From Lumbricus rubellus (taxonomy: Eukaryota; Annelida; Clitellata; Crassiclitellata; Lumbricidae), in assembly GCA_945859605.1 (NCBI GenBank), contig OX243820.1:27869896-27933895 (forward strand): a stretch of DNA of 64,000 nt. The letters are read 5' to 3'. Shown in pieces: positions 22,534 to 32,564 of this stretch (position 1 is the stretch's first letter; the number at the start of each line of letters is the position of its first letter). Both the position numbers and the translations under genes were made by a program. Under the pieces are notes generated by a model. The model saw only the letters and a list, made by a program, of their open reading frames with translations. It ran no database searches and was not told the DNA's origin.

Positions 22534-23865
22534 GTAGGTGGTTACTGGTTAGATGGTTTTACAAGACATTTAGTTGGCTGAACCCTACGAGAATTATATC
22601 CCTATGCACTCCGAATACTTTTGAGCTCTTGAACCTTTTGGATCCTCACAGGGAATGCAGCAATGTGTGTCGCATGCATTTCTCATGAGAATATTGGTCC
22701 ATTATATAGGCTACATGAGACCCTATTTGCATTGTAGTCGAGCATGGGGCTGATCAGATTCTAGTGTAATTTCGAATGTGTGCATGATTTATCGAGTTGT
22801 TTCGTGGGGTGGGGGTTGGTTCTGCGCCTTTGAGCCGGAGGGTTCCAGGTTCAAATCCACCTCAATCCGCCCCGTATAGTGACCTTGACTTCTTGATCAA
22901 GTCCTTCATTTGCACTATTATTAGTGCCGCCTCTGATTGTTTAGACTTCTTTAGACCATGATATTCTTCTTAAGCGCCTTTCTGTCTCATTCGTCTTTCT
23001 TGCAACTTTCTTTGAATGGAATGGATCTTTCCTACATGATCTGTTTTTTCGGTCCTCTACGGTCCAACCAGATATCCATGGGTCCATGCCCCTTTTGGTT
23101 TGCCCCACGACATGTTTTGATGCTACAAATTTTAACCAAATTATGACACTTTTTGATAGAGTCTATTTTTGCATCGGGACACAGCTTACATTCAATCATT
23201 TCTTCATTCATTCATTCATTCGTTTGTCGAATCAATCGCATAAACCTATATGTACAGCGTTACCCCATTGCATGTATGGACGGATGGACAAATGAACAGA
23301 CGGACAGACGGACAGATGGATATGGACGAACCTTTTAAATGTGATTGTCTTTGCCCTGTTTTCTAAAGAAATCGAAGAGAGAAAACATTGTCAGACGGCT
23401 AGATGTTTGCCGACGTGTTTCTCGGGTATTGGACCAGATGGATGTCCGTCATGTGACTGTCCGCCAACCTGTCAGGTCAGAAACACTGTTGAAGCACGAA
23501 CAAAATACACGTAGTTTGAAAATCATCATCACCACCATCATCATGATGTAGTTTTGTTTGAGCCCTTGTTGTAGAACCCCGTCAAGATGCTACTCAGAGG
23601 CGCTTCTACTACAGCGCGGACACTGATTTGGAGTTTCGCGCCGAAACGCTCGAGCAATATTGTGAGTGAAGGACTTGCTCAACGTCCGTACGCGGCGGCT
23701 TGAGGTGGATCATCATCTTCATCAACATCATAATTATCATCATCATCTTAATATTCATCATATTCATCATCGCCATCATTATCATCGACGTCATCATCAT
23801 CATCGTCGTCGTCTTCATCATCATCATCGCCATCCCCATCATCACCATCATCATCTTCATCTTCG

Positions 23866-23896
<31 letters not shown>

Positions 23897-26800
23897 ATTC
23901 ATCATATTCGTCATATTCATCATATTCATCATTATCATCATCGACGTCATCATCATCATCATCATCATCAACATCATCATCATCATCATCATCTTCATCA
24001 TCATCATCATCATCGTCGTCGTCATTATTGTCGTCAACGTCGTTTTCGCAATAATGATCATGATGTATTAGTGATCTTAAGTAGGAATGTTTCATTTGAT
24101 TAACCTCTTTTTGTACCTGATACTGATTGCGGTGCGTCAATCAGTTGTTTACCAATTAAACGAAAATAATAATCGCCAAACAGGTTGACGGCGAACTGAA
24201 TCCGAGTTTTATTTATTGCTCTGTAGTTTCTTAAAGGAAAGTAAATCGTGAATTTATTCAATAATTATTGTTTTAAGGACCATCCTTGCCCCGATGATGA
24301 AGAATGTGTTCTGCAAGATGTCCGTTGCAAAAACAAGCGGAAGCACTGTTTTCCACGGCCCACTTGCGTCCCAAAAGACGGTAGTATAAATCATTTATTC
24401 CTTTGTTTATTCATTCCTTTATTCATTCATTCATTCATTCATTTATCCGATCGCTCGTTAAATCATTCATTTTGCCTTTCAGTTGAAACATAAAGCCTAT
24501 AGGCTAAGCTACGTTACACGTTTTCCTTGCATCGTTGACCATCGGGCACTTAACGGCGGACGTAACTGGCATGAAGGAGGGAAACCGGTCAGCAGCAGCT
24601 GTTGAGATGCTACGAAGCACGTGTGGTGGCGACCCGTCAGTGGCTGATCTGACATCGGAGACCCTACGATCTGAGAAATCGGCAAAGGCTTCATCAGAGA
24701 ATCCCGGAGTCAAACTCCATGCGCCACCGCCCCCCGCCCCGCCAATTTCATCATGGATCGGGCCATTCTAGCGCCAGAGAGATGCCGGACCACGTGCACA
24801 ACGTAAAACTTCTTGTAGAGAATGAATAAACTTAAGAGGCACGAGGACAGAACTTCTATAAGCGATTGGCAATAATGTTGTTCTGTTTCCAGTCATAATA
24901 TTATAAGCGCCATCCTAACTCATTCAAATTTAGCAAGATTAATTTAAATTCAATCAATCAATTTCTCCTCCGTCAAGCGCATGCTGACGATGAGGCCTTT
25001 ACAAGACGTCTCCAAGTTGCAGAGACAGAGCAACTTGGAGACGTCTTGTAAAGGCCTCATCGTCCGCATGCGCTTGACGGAGGAGAAATTGATTGATTGA
25101 TTGAATTTAAATTCTAGAAATGATTGTCTATAGGATGAGAGGCGCAGGTAAGAAGCTTGCCTTAGTATTTCATCATTCTCAGTCATTTTATAGTTATCTT
25201 TGCGTATTAAATTATCTGATTTTATTTGATTTGTTTTTATATTATCTGACTCTGCAGCATATAATATACATGTATATGTTTTTATAATTATCTCATGAAT
25301 TTATTACTGGGACATATCTTGTTGTTTATTACCAGATAACGTTTCTATTGCAGTGACGACAGTTGGACCGACGAGCACAGTTTGCCCATCTAGCATCCCG
25401 TGTGGTGATCCTCCGTTCTGCTACTTAGATTACACGCCAGGGGAGATATGTCCCGTTTGCCTCTGCTTTGACCCCGCCTGCATGGTTAGAAATACTGAAT
25501 AAACAAAAATAAACCAACCCAAAATAATCTCCCACATGATCGTCGCTCTTGTTTATCACAATGATCATTCAGATTGTTTATTCAGTTAGAAATTTATGTG
25601 TCACTACATTGAATACATCTCAAAGGCTTCAACGCAGTCTTTAACGCGAGTGGGTATTGAAGTTATAGCAGAGAACAGCAAAGTCATCTGTAAACAGACA
25701 AATCAATCAAAGTTTTTATTGATCCAAAAGTCTAGTAGATGGATCTATTAGTAGCCCTATATAATAGACATTAGCTTACATAGCGCAAGCAGGCCTATTA
25801 AGTTTTGAATAAATGTAATTCACAATGAAACATGAATAGTGGCTAAAAAGGAGACCACAACTTAGGTCTCGCCAGAAACAGCCAATTCCCGTATAGCTGT
25901 AAAAACCTTTCAAGTGTTTACCCATTTTTTTAAATATTGCGTGATAGCCTACACGTTCCTGTGCGTCAGCCGTTGATTCTTTATGCAGCAGAAACCGGTT
26001 ACTGATAATATACGCGTGCACAACATGTGACTATACCCGGTAGCTAATGGGTGTGAGCTCTTCGATGAGTAAACAATGTACATAGATTTGGCTGCGATCG
26101 GAAAAGATCCAATTCATACTAGGATAAAGCAGCACATGAGGAAAAAATCAGTGAAATCATGTTAAAAAACTGTTCTGTGTTTTACAGCTCTTGGGATGTC
26201 CTGATGGCCAAACTTGTCTCCCGACCGGCGAATGTCCAACGTGTTTTGAGTGCCTTCCAAAATTTGGTATTCATTTCAATTCAACTTAGTGTGCTGTAAC
26301 CAGCGTAATAATTCTACTGAAATAATTATTCATAGTTGTGGTAATGTAGGCTACGAAACAACTTACACTTATATTGTCTACTCCAGGGAAGACTCACATG
26401 GGATGAACAGTCCCGATAATTTGGCATACAGGGGGAGATCTACTTACTAATAATTATTGGTGGCATTGCAGGGTCCTAATAATGCTTGACAGTCCGTTCA
26501 ATTAGGTAGACCTATCGGTATAATAGCCTACAAGAACAATAATTATAACCAGACTTTGCTAACGCTCAGTAGGCCTACATCTATTGCTGTACACCCAGTT
26601 AAGTAACTGATGATCTTATAAAATTGTTGAGTCGAGTGATGACGTCTATAGGCCTACTTTATTTTGAAATATTAACTCATCGATAAGAGAATAGACCTAC
26701 TGCTCCAGGCTTTGGCCCTACAAATCTGAAAGAAACTAATCGAGGTGGTCGAAATAATAGGCCTATTTATGCCTAAATTGGAACTTCTTGTGGAGTATCA

Positions 26801-27816
26801 CGAATTAATCTCAGAGACACAGCGGAAGAGTTGAGTTTTGCTGAGACATATCTTATTGCTTATTACTGGATTGTTCATATATTAAAAACCTTTAGTGTGC
26901 GTGTGTGGGTGGGTGTGGGGGGTGTATCTTATCGCTTGACCAACCTACAACATATTTAATTATTTGAAGGTGGACGGCTATTCTATCTTGGCTTTCATTT
27001 GTTACAGTTTATATGCAAAAGATATACCCTAAAACTGCATCGTAATGTTTTAGTCACTACTACTGATATTCCGACAAATACTCCCATTCCGCTAGCAGCT
27101 GATATTCCGAGAACTACTACGAGAACTATTACTACTTCTGAATGTCCAATTCCTCCGTGTGCAGTGGGATGTCATCAAGTGCCAGGATCAGATGGATGTC
27201 CCATATGCGATTGTACGACCCAAACCTGCCAGGTTAGCTAAAAAATCATATTGATTTCTATATATTGTATATAAATGCAGCTGCAGCAACACATGAATAT
27301 AGATAATGTATGCATGCATGCGAGCACTTGCCATAGCGCCCATTCAAGATTTCTACTCAGAGGCGCTCCCGAGACTACAGCGCGGACACTTAATCTGAGT
27401 TTCACGCCGAGGCGCATCAGCAATAATTGCGAGTGAAGGACTTGCTCAGGGTCCCTACGCCATGGTTTGAGGTTGACTCGAACCCGAAACCTACCGGTTC
27501 CAGTGTACCGAACATGGCTCTACACCACCGACCCTCATATAGGTTGGTGTGATCATTCGTTTACATCATAGGTCTACAGTAACTGGTCAACAGGTTTTAA
27601 GCATTTAACCCACAGAAAAAGGTGAAGAGTAAGATCAATAACATTTAATGTTATTACTGAAAGTAACTTAGAGACCGTCTGGTTCTTTCCTAGGAGGTGA
27701 GCTGTGACCCTGGCCAGGAATGTGTCATGCAGTGTCCATCGGATACGACGCAGTGTTTTCCTCAGCCGACCTGCGTTCCAATCGGCTCCACGACAACTGG
27801 TGCAACGACTGGATAA
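22464..27816 (+). CDS. Gene D: secreted protein, three 12-Cys modules, antistasin terminus replaced
   Basis: Exons 22464-22533, 23369-23475, 24278-24380, 25354-25484, 26188-26266, 27054-27232 and 27694-27816 join in frame to 264 codons including stop (263 aa). Residues 1-23 are a signal peptide. Modules are epsilon (about 24-94), alpha (94-164) and gamma (164-254), each with 12 cysteines. The last exon reads through the donor position used by its gene E homologue and ends in a Ser/Thr tail and TAA. A recognisable but frameshifted antistasin exon still lies 115 bases further on. The gene is intact up to that point, so I read it as a working gene with a shortened C-terminus. Inhibitor function is a family inference. 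Confidence 0.8.
22815..22930 (+). repeat. SINE head fragment
   Basis: GGGTTCCAGGTTCAAATCCACCTC (B-box-like) then GTGACCTTGACTTCTTGATCAAGTCCTTCATTTGC: the tRNA head and start of the body of the local SINE family. Truncated, in the first intron of gene D. Confidence 0.55.
23369..23475 (+). CDS. Gene D exon: epsilon module, antistasin half
   Basis: Encodes EIEERKHCQTARCLPTC then [16 protein letters not shown]. Its closest relative is exon 50037-50143 of gene E, with the same GTCAGAAAC intron start and a CATCAT-rich intron behind it. Acceptor TTTTCTAAAG. Confidence 0.8.
23570..23705 (-). repeat. tRNA-derived SINE, minus strand
   Basis: Reverse complement of the family: tail (TACTCAGAGGCGC), body (GTGAGTGAAGGACTTGCTCA) and CCGCGTAC end. 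Its head runs into the ATC/CATCAT microsatellite. Confidence 0.6.
23708..24047. repeat. (ATC)n microsatellite in gene D intron
   Basis: About 340 bases of CATCAT with GTC and TTC variants. Long open frames here (His-, Asp- or Met-rich) are repeat artefacts. Confidence 0.9.
24278..24380 (+). CDS. Gene D exon: epsilon module, second half
   Basis: Encodes DHPCPDDEECVLQDVRC, then KHCFPRPTCVPKDG, with the usual five cysteines and CVP end. The middle is richer in Lys/Arg than other copies. Acceptor TTGTTTTAAG, donor G|GTAGTA. Confidence 0.75.
24942..25112. repeat. Large fold-back inverted repeat of LINE 3' ends
   Basis: About 80-base arms, almost perfect, around a nine-base centre (25021-25029): ATTTAAATTCAATCAATC...CCAAGTTGC and its reverse complement. 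The arms differ by one ATCA unit and one base. They carry GATGAGGCCTTTACA, which on the opposite strand encodes SCKGLIV as in the LINE end at 60062. Confidence 0.8.
25354..25484 (+). CDS. Gene D exon: alpha module, antistasin half
   Basis: A linker VTTVGPTSTV is followed by CPSSIPCGDPPFC then GEICPVCLC and FDPACM. Exit at ATG|GTTAGAAATACTGAATAAAC, so the intron opens with an in-frame stop overlapping AATAAA. Confidence 0.8.
26188..26266 (+). CDS. Gene D exon: alpha module, second half
   Basis: Encodes LLGCPDGQTCLPTGECPTC and FECLPKFG, 79 nt, leaving in phase 1 at G|GTATTC. The acceptor (GTGTTTTACAG) is conserved in genes A and E. Confidence 0.8.
27054..27232 (+). CDS. Gene D exon: gamma module with Thr/Pro linker, antistasin half
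   Basis: About 28 residues of Thr/Ile/Pro linker (DIPTNTPIP..., RTTTRTITTS) are followed by [16 protein letters not shown], then DGCPICDC and TQTCQ. Donor CAG|GTTAGC with an in-frame TAA two codons on. Homologous to exon 45195-45400. Confidence 0.8.
27340..27540 (-). repeat. tRNA-derived SINE, minus strand
   Basis: A near full-length copy: tail CTACTCAGAGGCGCTCCCGA, body CGAGTGAAGGACTTGCTCAGG and head GACTCGAACCC...CTACACCACCG. It sits in the last intron of gene D. Confidence 0.65.
27694..27816 (+). CDS. Gene D last coding exon with replaced C-terminus
   Basis: [14 protein letters not shown]...[10 protein letters not shown] is nearly identical to gene E exon 45920-46016. Where E has a donor (TACG|GTAAAC), D reads GGCTCC and continues as GSTTTGATTG then TAA (27814-27816). 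A GTATTT donor follows two bases after the stop; a weaker in-phase GTGCAA donor lies at 27800. Confidence 0.7.
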   Translation, partial: EVSCDPGQECVMQCPSDTTQCFPQPTCVPIGSTTTGATTG

Positions 27817-27931
27817 AGGTATTTTTATACCTGAAATGGAAGCTGGATTATTGGATAGAATGCTTGATAAATAGAAGCTGGATTGATGATTTTCATTTAT
27901 GTATCGAATAATCGGTTTTGATTTTTTCCAG

Positions 27932-28077
27932 AATCCTGTGGTCCAGAGAAGCAGCCGTGTGACGCAGAACCATACGGTGCAGATTTGATTTTAAGCGGAT
28001 AAAAATGGATGTCCACTCAGCGATGGTCTGAACGAACCACGTATTATTTATTAACTTGGACAGCTGATCAATGTAAC
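27932..28077 (+). pseudogene. Decayed terminal antistasin exon of gene D
   Basis: The acceptor TTTTTTCCAG is intact and phase 1 reads ESCGPEKQPCDAEPYGADL and then a stop at 28000-28002. Aligned with gene C's terminal exon, the copy has about eight extra bases in the middle and one missing base later. The remaining codons of the NGC..C.C end appear only in other frames. The 3' UTR (CAGCTGATCAATGTAACG) still matches genes A and C. Confidence 0.7.
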
Positions 28078-28281
28078 GAACCATCGCTCACAATGTAACG
28101 CGAATATCTTGAACGCATGGAAGCAATGATCGCAATGATTAACCTCTATGTCTTAATGCAATCGTACATCTTTTTCTCGAGACAATTAAATATTTGACGT
28201 ATAATAGTCCTAATTATTAACCTCAGCAATGCAATTAACCAATATGCTGATATCTGAAATAAGATGTAACTCCACCAGAAG

Positions 28282-28427
28282 CATAGGTGCAATCACGTCC
28301 TAAAAGTTGGGGGGGACCATAATGAATCACGTCCTAAAAGTTGGGGGACCATAATAATAAAGTTGGGGGACCACTGAAAAGTTGGGGCGACACGTCCCGT
28401 GGGTCCCATAGGGTGGTTGCGCCTATG
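28282..28427. mobile_element. 146-bp hAT-like MITE with 8-bp target duplication
   Basis: Termini CATAGGTGCAA and TTGCGCCTATG are inverted. ACCAGAAG stands on both sides (28274-28281 and 28428-28435). Inside are three or four copies of AAAGTTGGGGG(G)ACCA. Confidence 0.75.
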
Positions 28428-29577
28428 ACCAGAAGTTAGGTTCTTCAAAAAAAATCAATGGTTCTTTACCAGAACCACAATTCAACATACACAATAATTT
28501 TGTCCGCCATGTTAGCTAATAAGGCCAATCATGTCATCTTAGCCCAACACATTTCGCGTAGTCAATCTGAATCTGAACTCGAGGCATTAGCAAGGGTGTT
28601 GATCATAGGCTGCAGGCTGCTACATCTAACTAATAACATTGATTTCACTTGGTTTGTTTCTTTCGTTAGGTCTGTAGCTAATTATAAAGGTGGTGAGTTA
28701 TTTAAATCATATAGTTGCTTATTTGTGTTAATCATCGTGATTATCAATTATTGCATGTAGGGATTGTAGGCCTATGTAAAAATATTGCAACTTGGAAAAT
28801 CGGTGTCACAGTAAATTTATCAGCTATTTGTTGCCGCGATCTGTAAAGAAATCATGATTTAATTAGCATTGAATAAGTAGTTTAGTAATTCTGTTGTGTT
28901 TTCGTAATCGGAATAACCAAATCCACGTAAACTCGATTTAATTTACGCTTAAATTCGTTTGTTACACAGTAACAGCATCGCTGAAAAAGTTCCAGCGTAG
29001 ACATAACTACATTCACTCACAGGATCCATCGTCTAAATTTCTCTAAAGCAATGTTCATTATGGATAGATGTCAGAACGTTTTTGTAGGCTATTTAAAGTC
29101 CATCGATCCCGCAAGAGCTGCTTGTATGAGGCCCACCAGTCTATCTTTGGATAAGCCACTTGTGCTTGCTTTGGTCAAATAAATCTTGCATTTCATTAGT
29201 CTTTCTTGGCCTACTTATCGCAATAATTCGAAACGCATTTTTATTTGTCGACGTAATAAAATATTCATATAACAACTTCCAGACACCAACGAGCTTCGAG
29301 CGGTGAGCACATAATTAGTCCTACGGCTGAATCTGAATAATAAGCTCCTAGCCTCCTAATATTATAATGCACCAGAAGGCGTTAGTGGCCTCCTTTTGCA
29401 CACGAAGTGGTGGTAACTATAATTGAATCCCCTTCTTGTTATGATGCTGGTAGGCTGCATGTAACTGCAAATATACATATACATGACGCAACCATTTAAT
29501 GCAAAATCAAGCAATAGCAGGCTAAGTAAACCGATGTGTAAGTGTCTCTCAGTATTGCGGTAGTTGAAAATATATTG

Positions 29578-29786
29578 TGGAGCGCAGTGGTGTAGTGGTA
29601 TTTTCGGAGACGTGGAATCAAAAGATTGAGGATTCGAATCCACCTCAAGCCACCGCGTAGGTACCTTGAGCAAATCCTTTACTCGCAATTTCTCATACGT
29701 TTCGAAGTGAAACTCCGATCCAGTGTCCGCGCTGTAGTCGGGAGCGCCTCTGAGTGGAATCTTGAAGAGGCACTATAACACGTGCT
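29578..29786 (+). repeat. Full-length tRNA-derived SINE
   Basis: A-box/B-box-like head (GTGGTGTAGTGG...GAGGATTCGAATCCACC), body (CTTGAGCAAATCCTTTACTCGCAATT...CGAAGTGAAACTCCG) and tail (GGGAGCGCCTCTGAGTGG...AGAGGCACTATAAC). Its 3' end passes directly into the CATA microsatellite. Confidence 0.75.
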
Positions 29787-29881
29787 CATACATACATACA
29801 TACATACATACATACATACATACATACATACATACATACATACATACATACATACATACAATCATATATGCATACATAGTA

Positions 29882-29912
<31 letters not shown>

Positions 29913-29975
29913 CATACATACATACATACATACACACATACATACATACATACAATCATATATGCATACATAGTA

Positions 29976-30006
<31 letters not shown>

Positions 30007-30213
30007 CATACATACATACATACATACATACATACATACATACATACATACATACATACATACATACATACATACATACATACATACATACATACATACA
30101 TACATACATACATACATACATACATACATACATACATACATACATACATACATACATACATACATACATACATACATACATACATACATACAATCATATA
30201 TGCATACATAGTA

Positions 30214-30244
<31 letters not shown>

Positions 30245-30299
30245 CATACATACATACATACATACATACATACATACAATCATATATGCATACATAGTA

Positions 30300-30330
<31 letters not shown>

Positions 30331-30491
30331 CATACATACATACATACATACATACATACATACATACATACATACATACATACATACATACATACATACA
30401 TACATACATACATACATACATACATACATACATACATACATACATACATACATACATACATACATACATACATACATACATACATACATAG

Positions 30492-30522
<31 letters not shown>

Positions 30523-30621
30523 CATACATACATACATACATACATACATACATACATACATACATACATACATACATACATACATACATACATACATACA
30601 ATCATATATGCATACATAGTA

Positions 30622-30652
<31 letters not shown>

Positions 30653-30765
30653 CATACATACATACATACATACATACATACATACATACATACATACATA
30701 CATACATACATACATACATACATACATACATACATACATACATACATACATACATACATACATCC
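29787..30765. repeat. (CATA)n microsatellite with higher-order interruptions
   Basis: Nearly 1 kb of CATA units. A 25-base interruption AATCATATATGCATACATAG plus TATTA recurs five times (starting near 29860, 29954, 30192, 30278 and 30600). Long THIY/MYVC open frames are artefacts. Confidence 0.95.
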
Positions 30766-31967
30766 ATTCATACGTGCATTATAGACAGACATACATACAT
30801 ACATACAAACATTGTGACACATAGATAGAATAATTTTTATACATTATATGCAAGAGCCTAAGAACGCCCAGTGTTTGTTTGCGCCTATGTGTTTGTGCGA
30901 GCACATGTAGGTCTGTATAATTATATCTGGGTCTAGTGGACTAAGAACGAAATTTGGGCAGGGCTCATGCCCGTATAGGTGTTTGTAACTCAGAGAGTAC
31001 TTGTGAGATCAAAACAGGATGGGCGTGGAGAAATTGCTTGGTCCGTATATCTGTAGGCCTATACAAAAGTCTCGAACATGGCAGAAAGGCCAAACCAAGC
31101 CAATAACAAAATGTGCCTTAGCAAAAGCAATTCACGGTCACAGTCTGTTTACAATGTTTTTCAGAGAATTCAATACAAAATAGGCTAGGCCCCTATTTAT
31201 TACTCATGACAAAGAGTGGTTCGTTCCGTTTTATGTAGGCCCTACCGTTAACTTTTGTAGTTCACGCATGCGTAAAATTTTAGGCAACGTTGTCATGTAC
31301 TATATTTATATTCGTATACTATAGCATAATATGTGTATATTGCCTACCGTCTGGCTCACCCTCGCGTACATCAAGCTGTAGGCCTAAGTTTATTGGCAAT
31401 TTCTAGAGATTTAGACGACTTGTGACTAGGTTTTACTAATAAAGAGAAAGGTAAAAACGCACATTTTTGGTCGAAGTTTAAAATTTAATGAAATAAGCAT
31501 AACATTTTCAGTGTGAGATAAAGAATCGAGGCTCTATCCGATAACTGTTACAGTAGGCCTAAGTATACGCTAGACAGTAACTGTTAGCAGGCTCTTTGAA
31601 AATTGCTATTTAATTGTATTGAATTCTTTGTCGCCATGTATCTATGTAAGTATGACAACGAGTCTCTTCACCGCTGAGCTTACTATCAAGAAGACAAGTC
31701 ATTTAGTGGGAAATCGTTTCTATGTAGACGATACTTTACAATCCATACTGGGTTAAATATTATAAGCTTTCTTTGGCTCGCCGCCTCTTTTCGATGCACC
31801 ATTTATTTTATTGGGTGTACAATAATGGTTAGGCGTTAGCTAAGGCTGGTTATCTCAGACACCTCAAGTATTAAAGTCAATTTTACTGACTTTTTGCTCT
31901 TAATGCAGTTGCTTTAGGCTATGTAAACCTTAATAATAATGTGCTAACTATGAATTTCATACCTGGA

Positions 31968-32305
31968 CAGTGTACACGGGCGGATCTAGGGTGGGGTTAA
32001 TCTGGCCATGGCCCCCATTGAGAAATTTGCACATTTCCCACAGCTATTCTGGTTGGCAAAATGGACGTGCCCCTTACAGATTCGATGCAATGCAACGGAA
32101 TAGGAGACAGAGAAGACAGAGATAAAACTAACGTAGGCTATGACTAAATTAAAGGTCATCAGCTTTTCCGGCGGGCAAAGTGGAATCCTTTCCCCAACAT
32201 TTCAACCAAAAGAGGTCATCAGATTTTCGGCCAAAGACAAACGAAATTTTTCAGACCCAATACCAAATTTTTTCCATCCTTCGAAAATTTCTGTATCCGC
32301 CAATG
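31968..32305. mobile_element. 338-bp hAT-like MITE with 8-bp target duplication
   Basis: The GGGCGGATCTAGGG side and the GTATCCGCCAATG side are inverted. TACCTGGA flanks both ends (31960-31967 and 32306-32313). The homologous flank of gene D reads CATACCAGGATGCCG without it. Confidence 0.7.
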
Positions 32306-32500
32306 TACCTGGATGCGGTCTTCCAAGGTTTGTCCTCTTCATTGTTTCTCAACTGCTGCATTGTTTGTTGTCTGTTTTCATAAAATGTTTTCTTCTCGAA
32401 TTGATTGGATGGTTGATTTAGTGATCGAACTACAGCTGCATCACTTACCGATCTTTTTTCCCCAGCGAAATCTTATTCTGGAGTTCATATACAGAGCAGC

Positions 32501-32564
32501 ATGTGGTCACGTGGAATAGCGTTGATTGCAGTTCTCGTTGTGTTTCCATCAGCGGCGCGTTCAG
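32501..32564 (+). CDS. Gene E signal-peptide exon
   Basis: Encodes [16 protein letters not shown], then SAARSG; 64 nt, phase 1 at CAG|GTCAGT. A UTR acceptor TTTTTTCCCCAG|CGAAATC stands at 32465/32466, matching gene D. Confidence 0.82.

Larger units (their letters stand above)
28440..31500. other. D-E intergenic region
   Basis: Holds the block homologous to the C-D spacer (29390-29530), a full SINE (29578-29786), the 1-kb CATA microsatellite and the E copy of the shared 5' flank (31045 onward). No gene recognised. Confidence 0.45.

Noticed and set aside
23609..24140. His-, Asp-, Ile- and Met-rich open frames of up to 150 aa
   Set aside because: Translation of an ATC microsatellite inside a gene D intron.
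29679..30822. Many open frames reading THIY/MYVC repeats
   Set aside because: They are the three-frame reading of CATA units in a microsatellite; no signal, splice or codon constraint.
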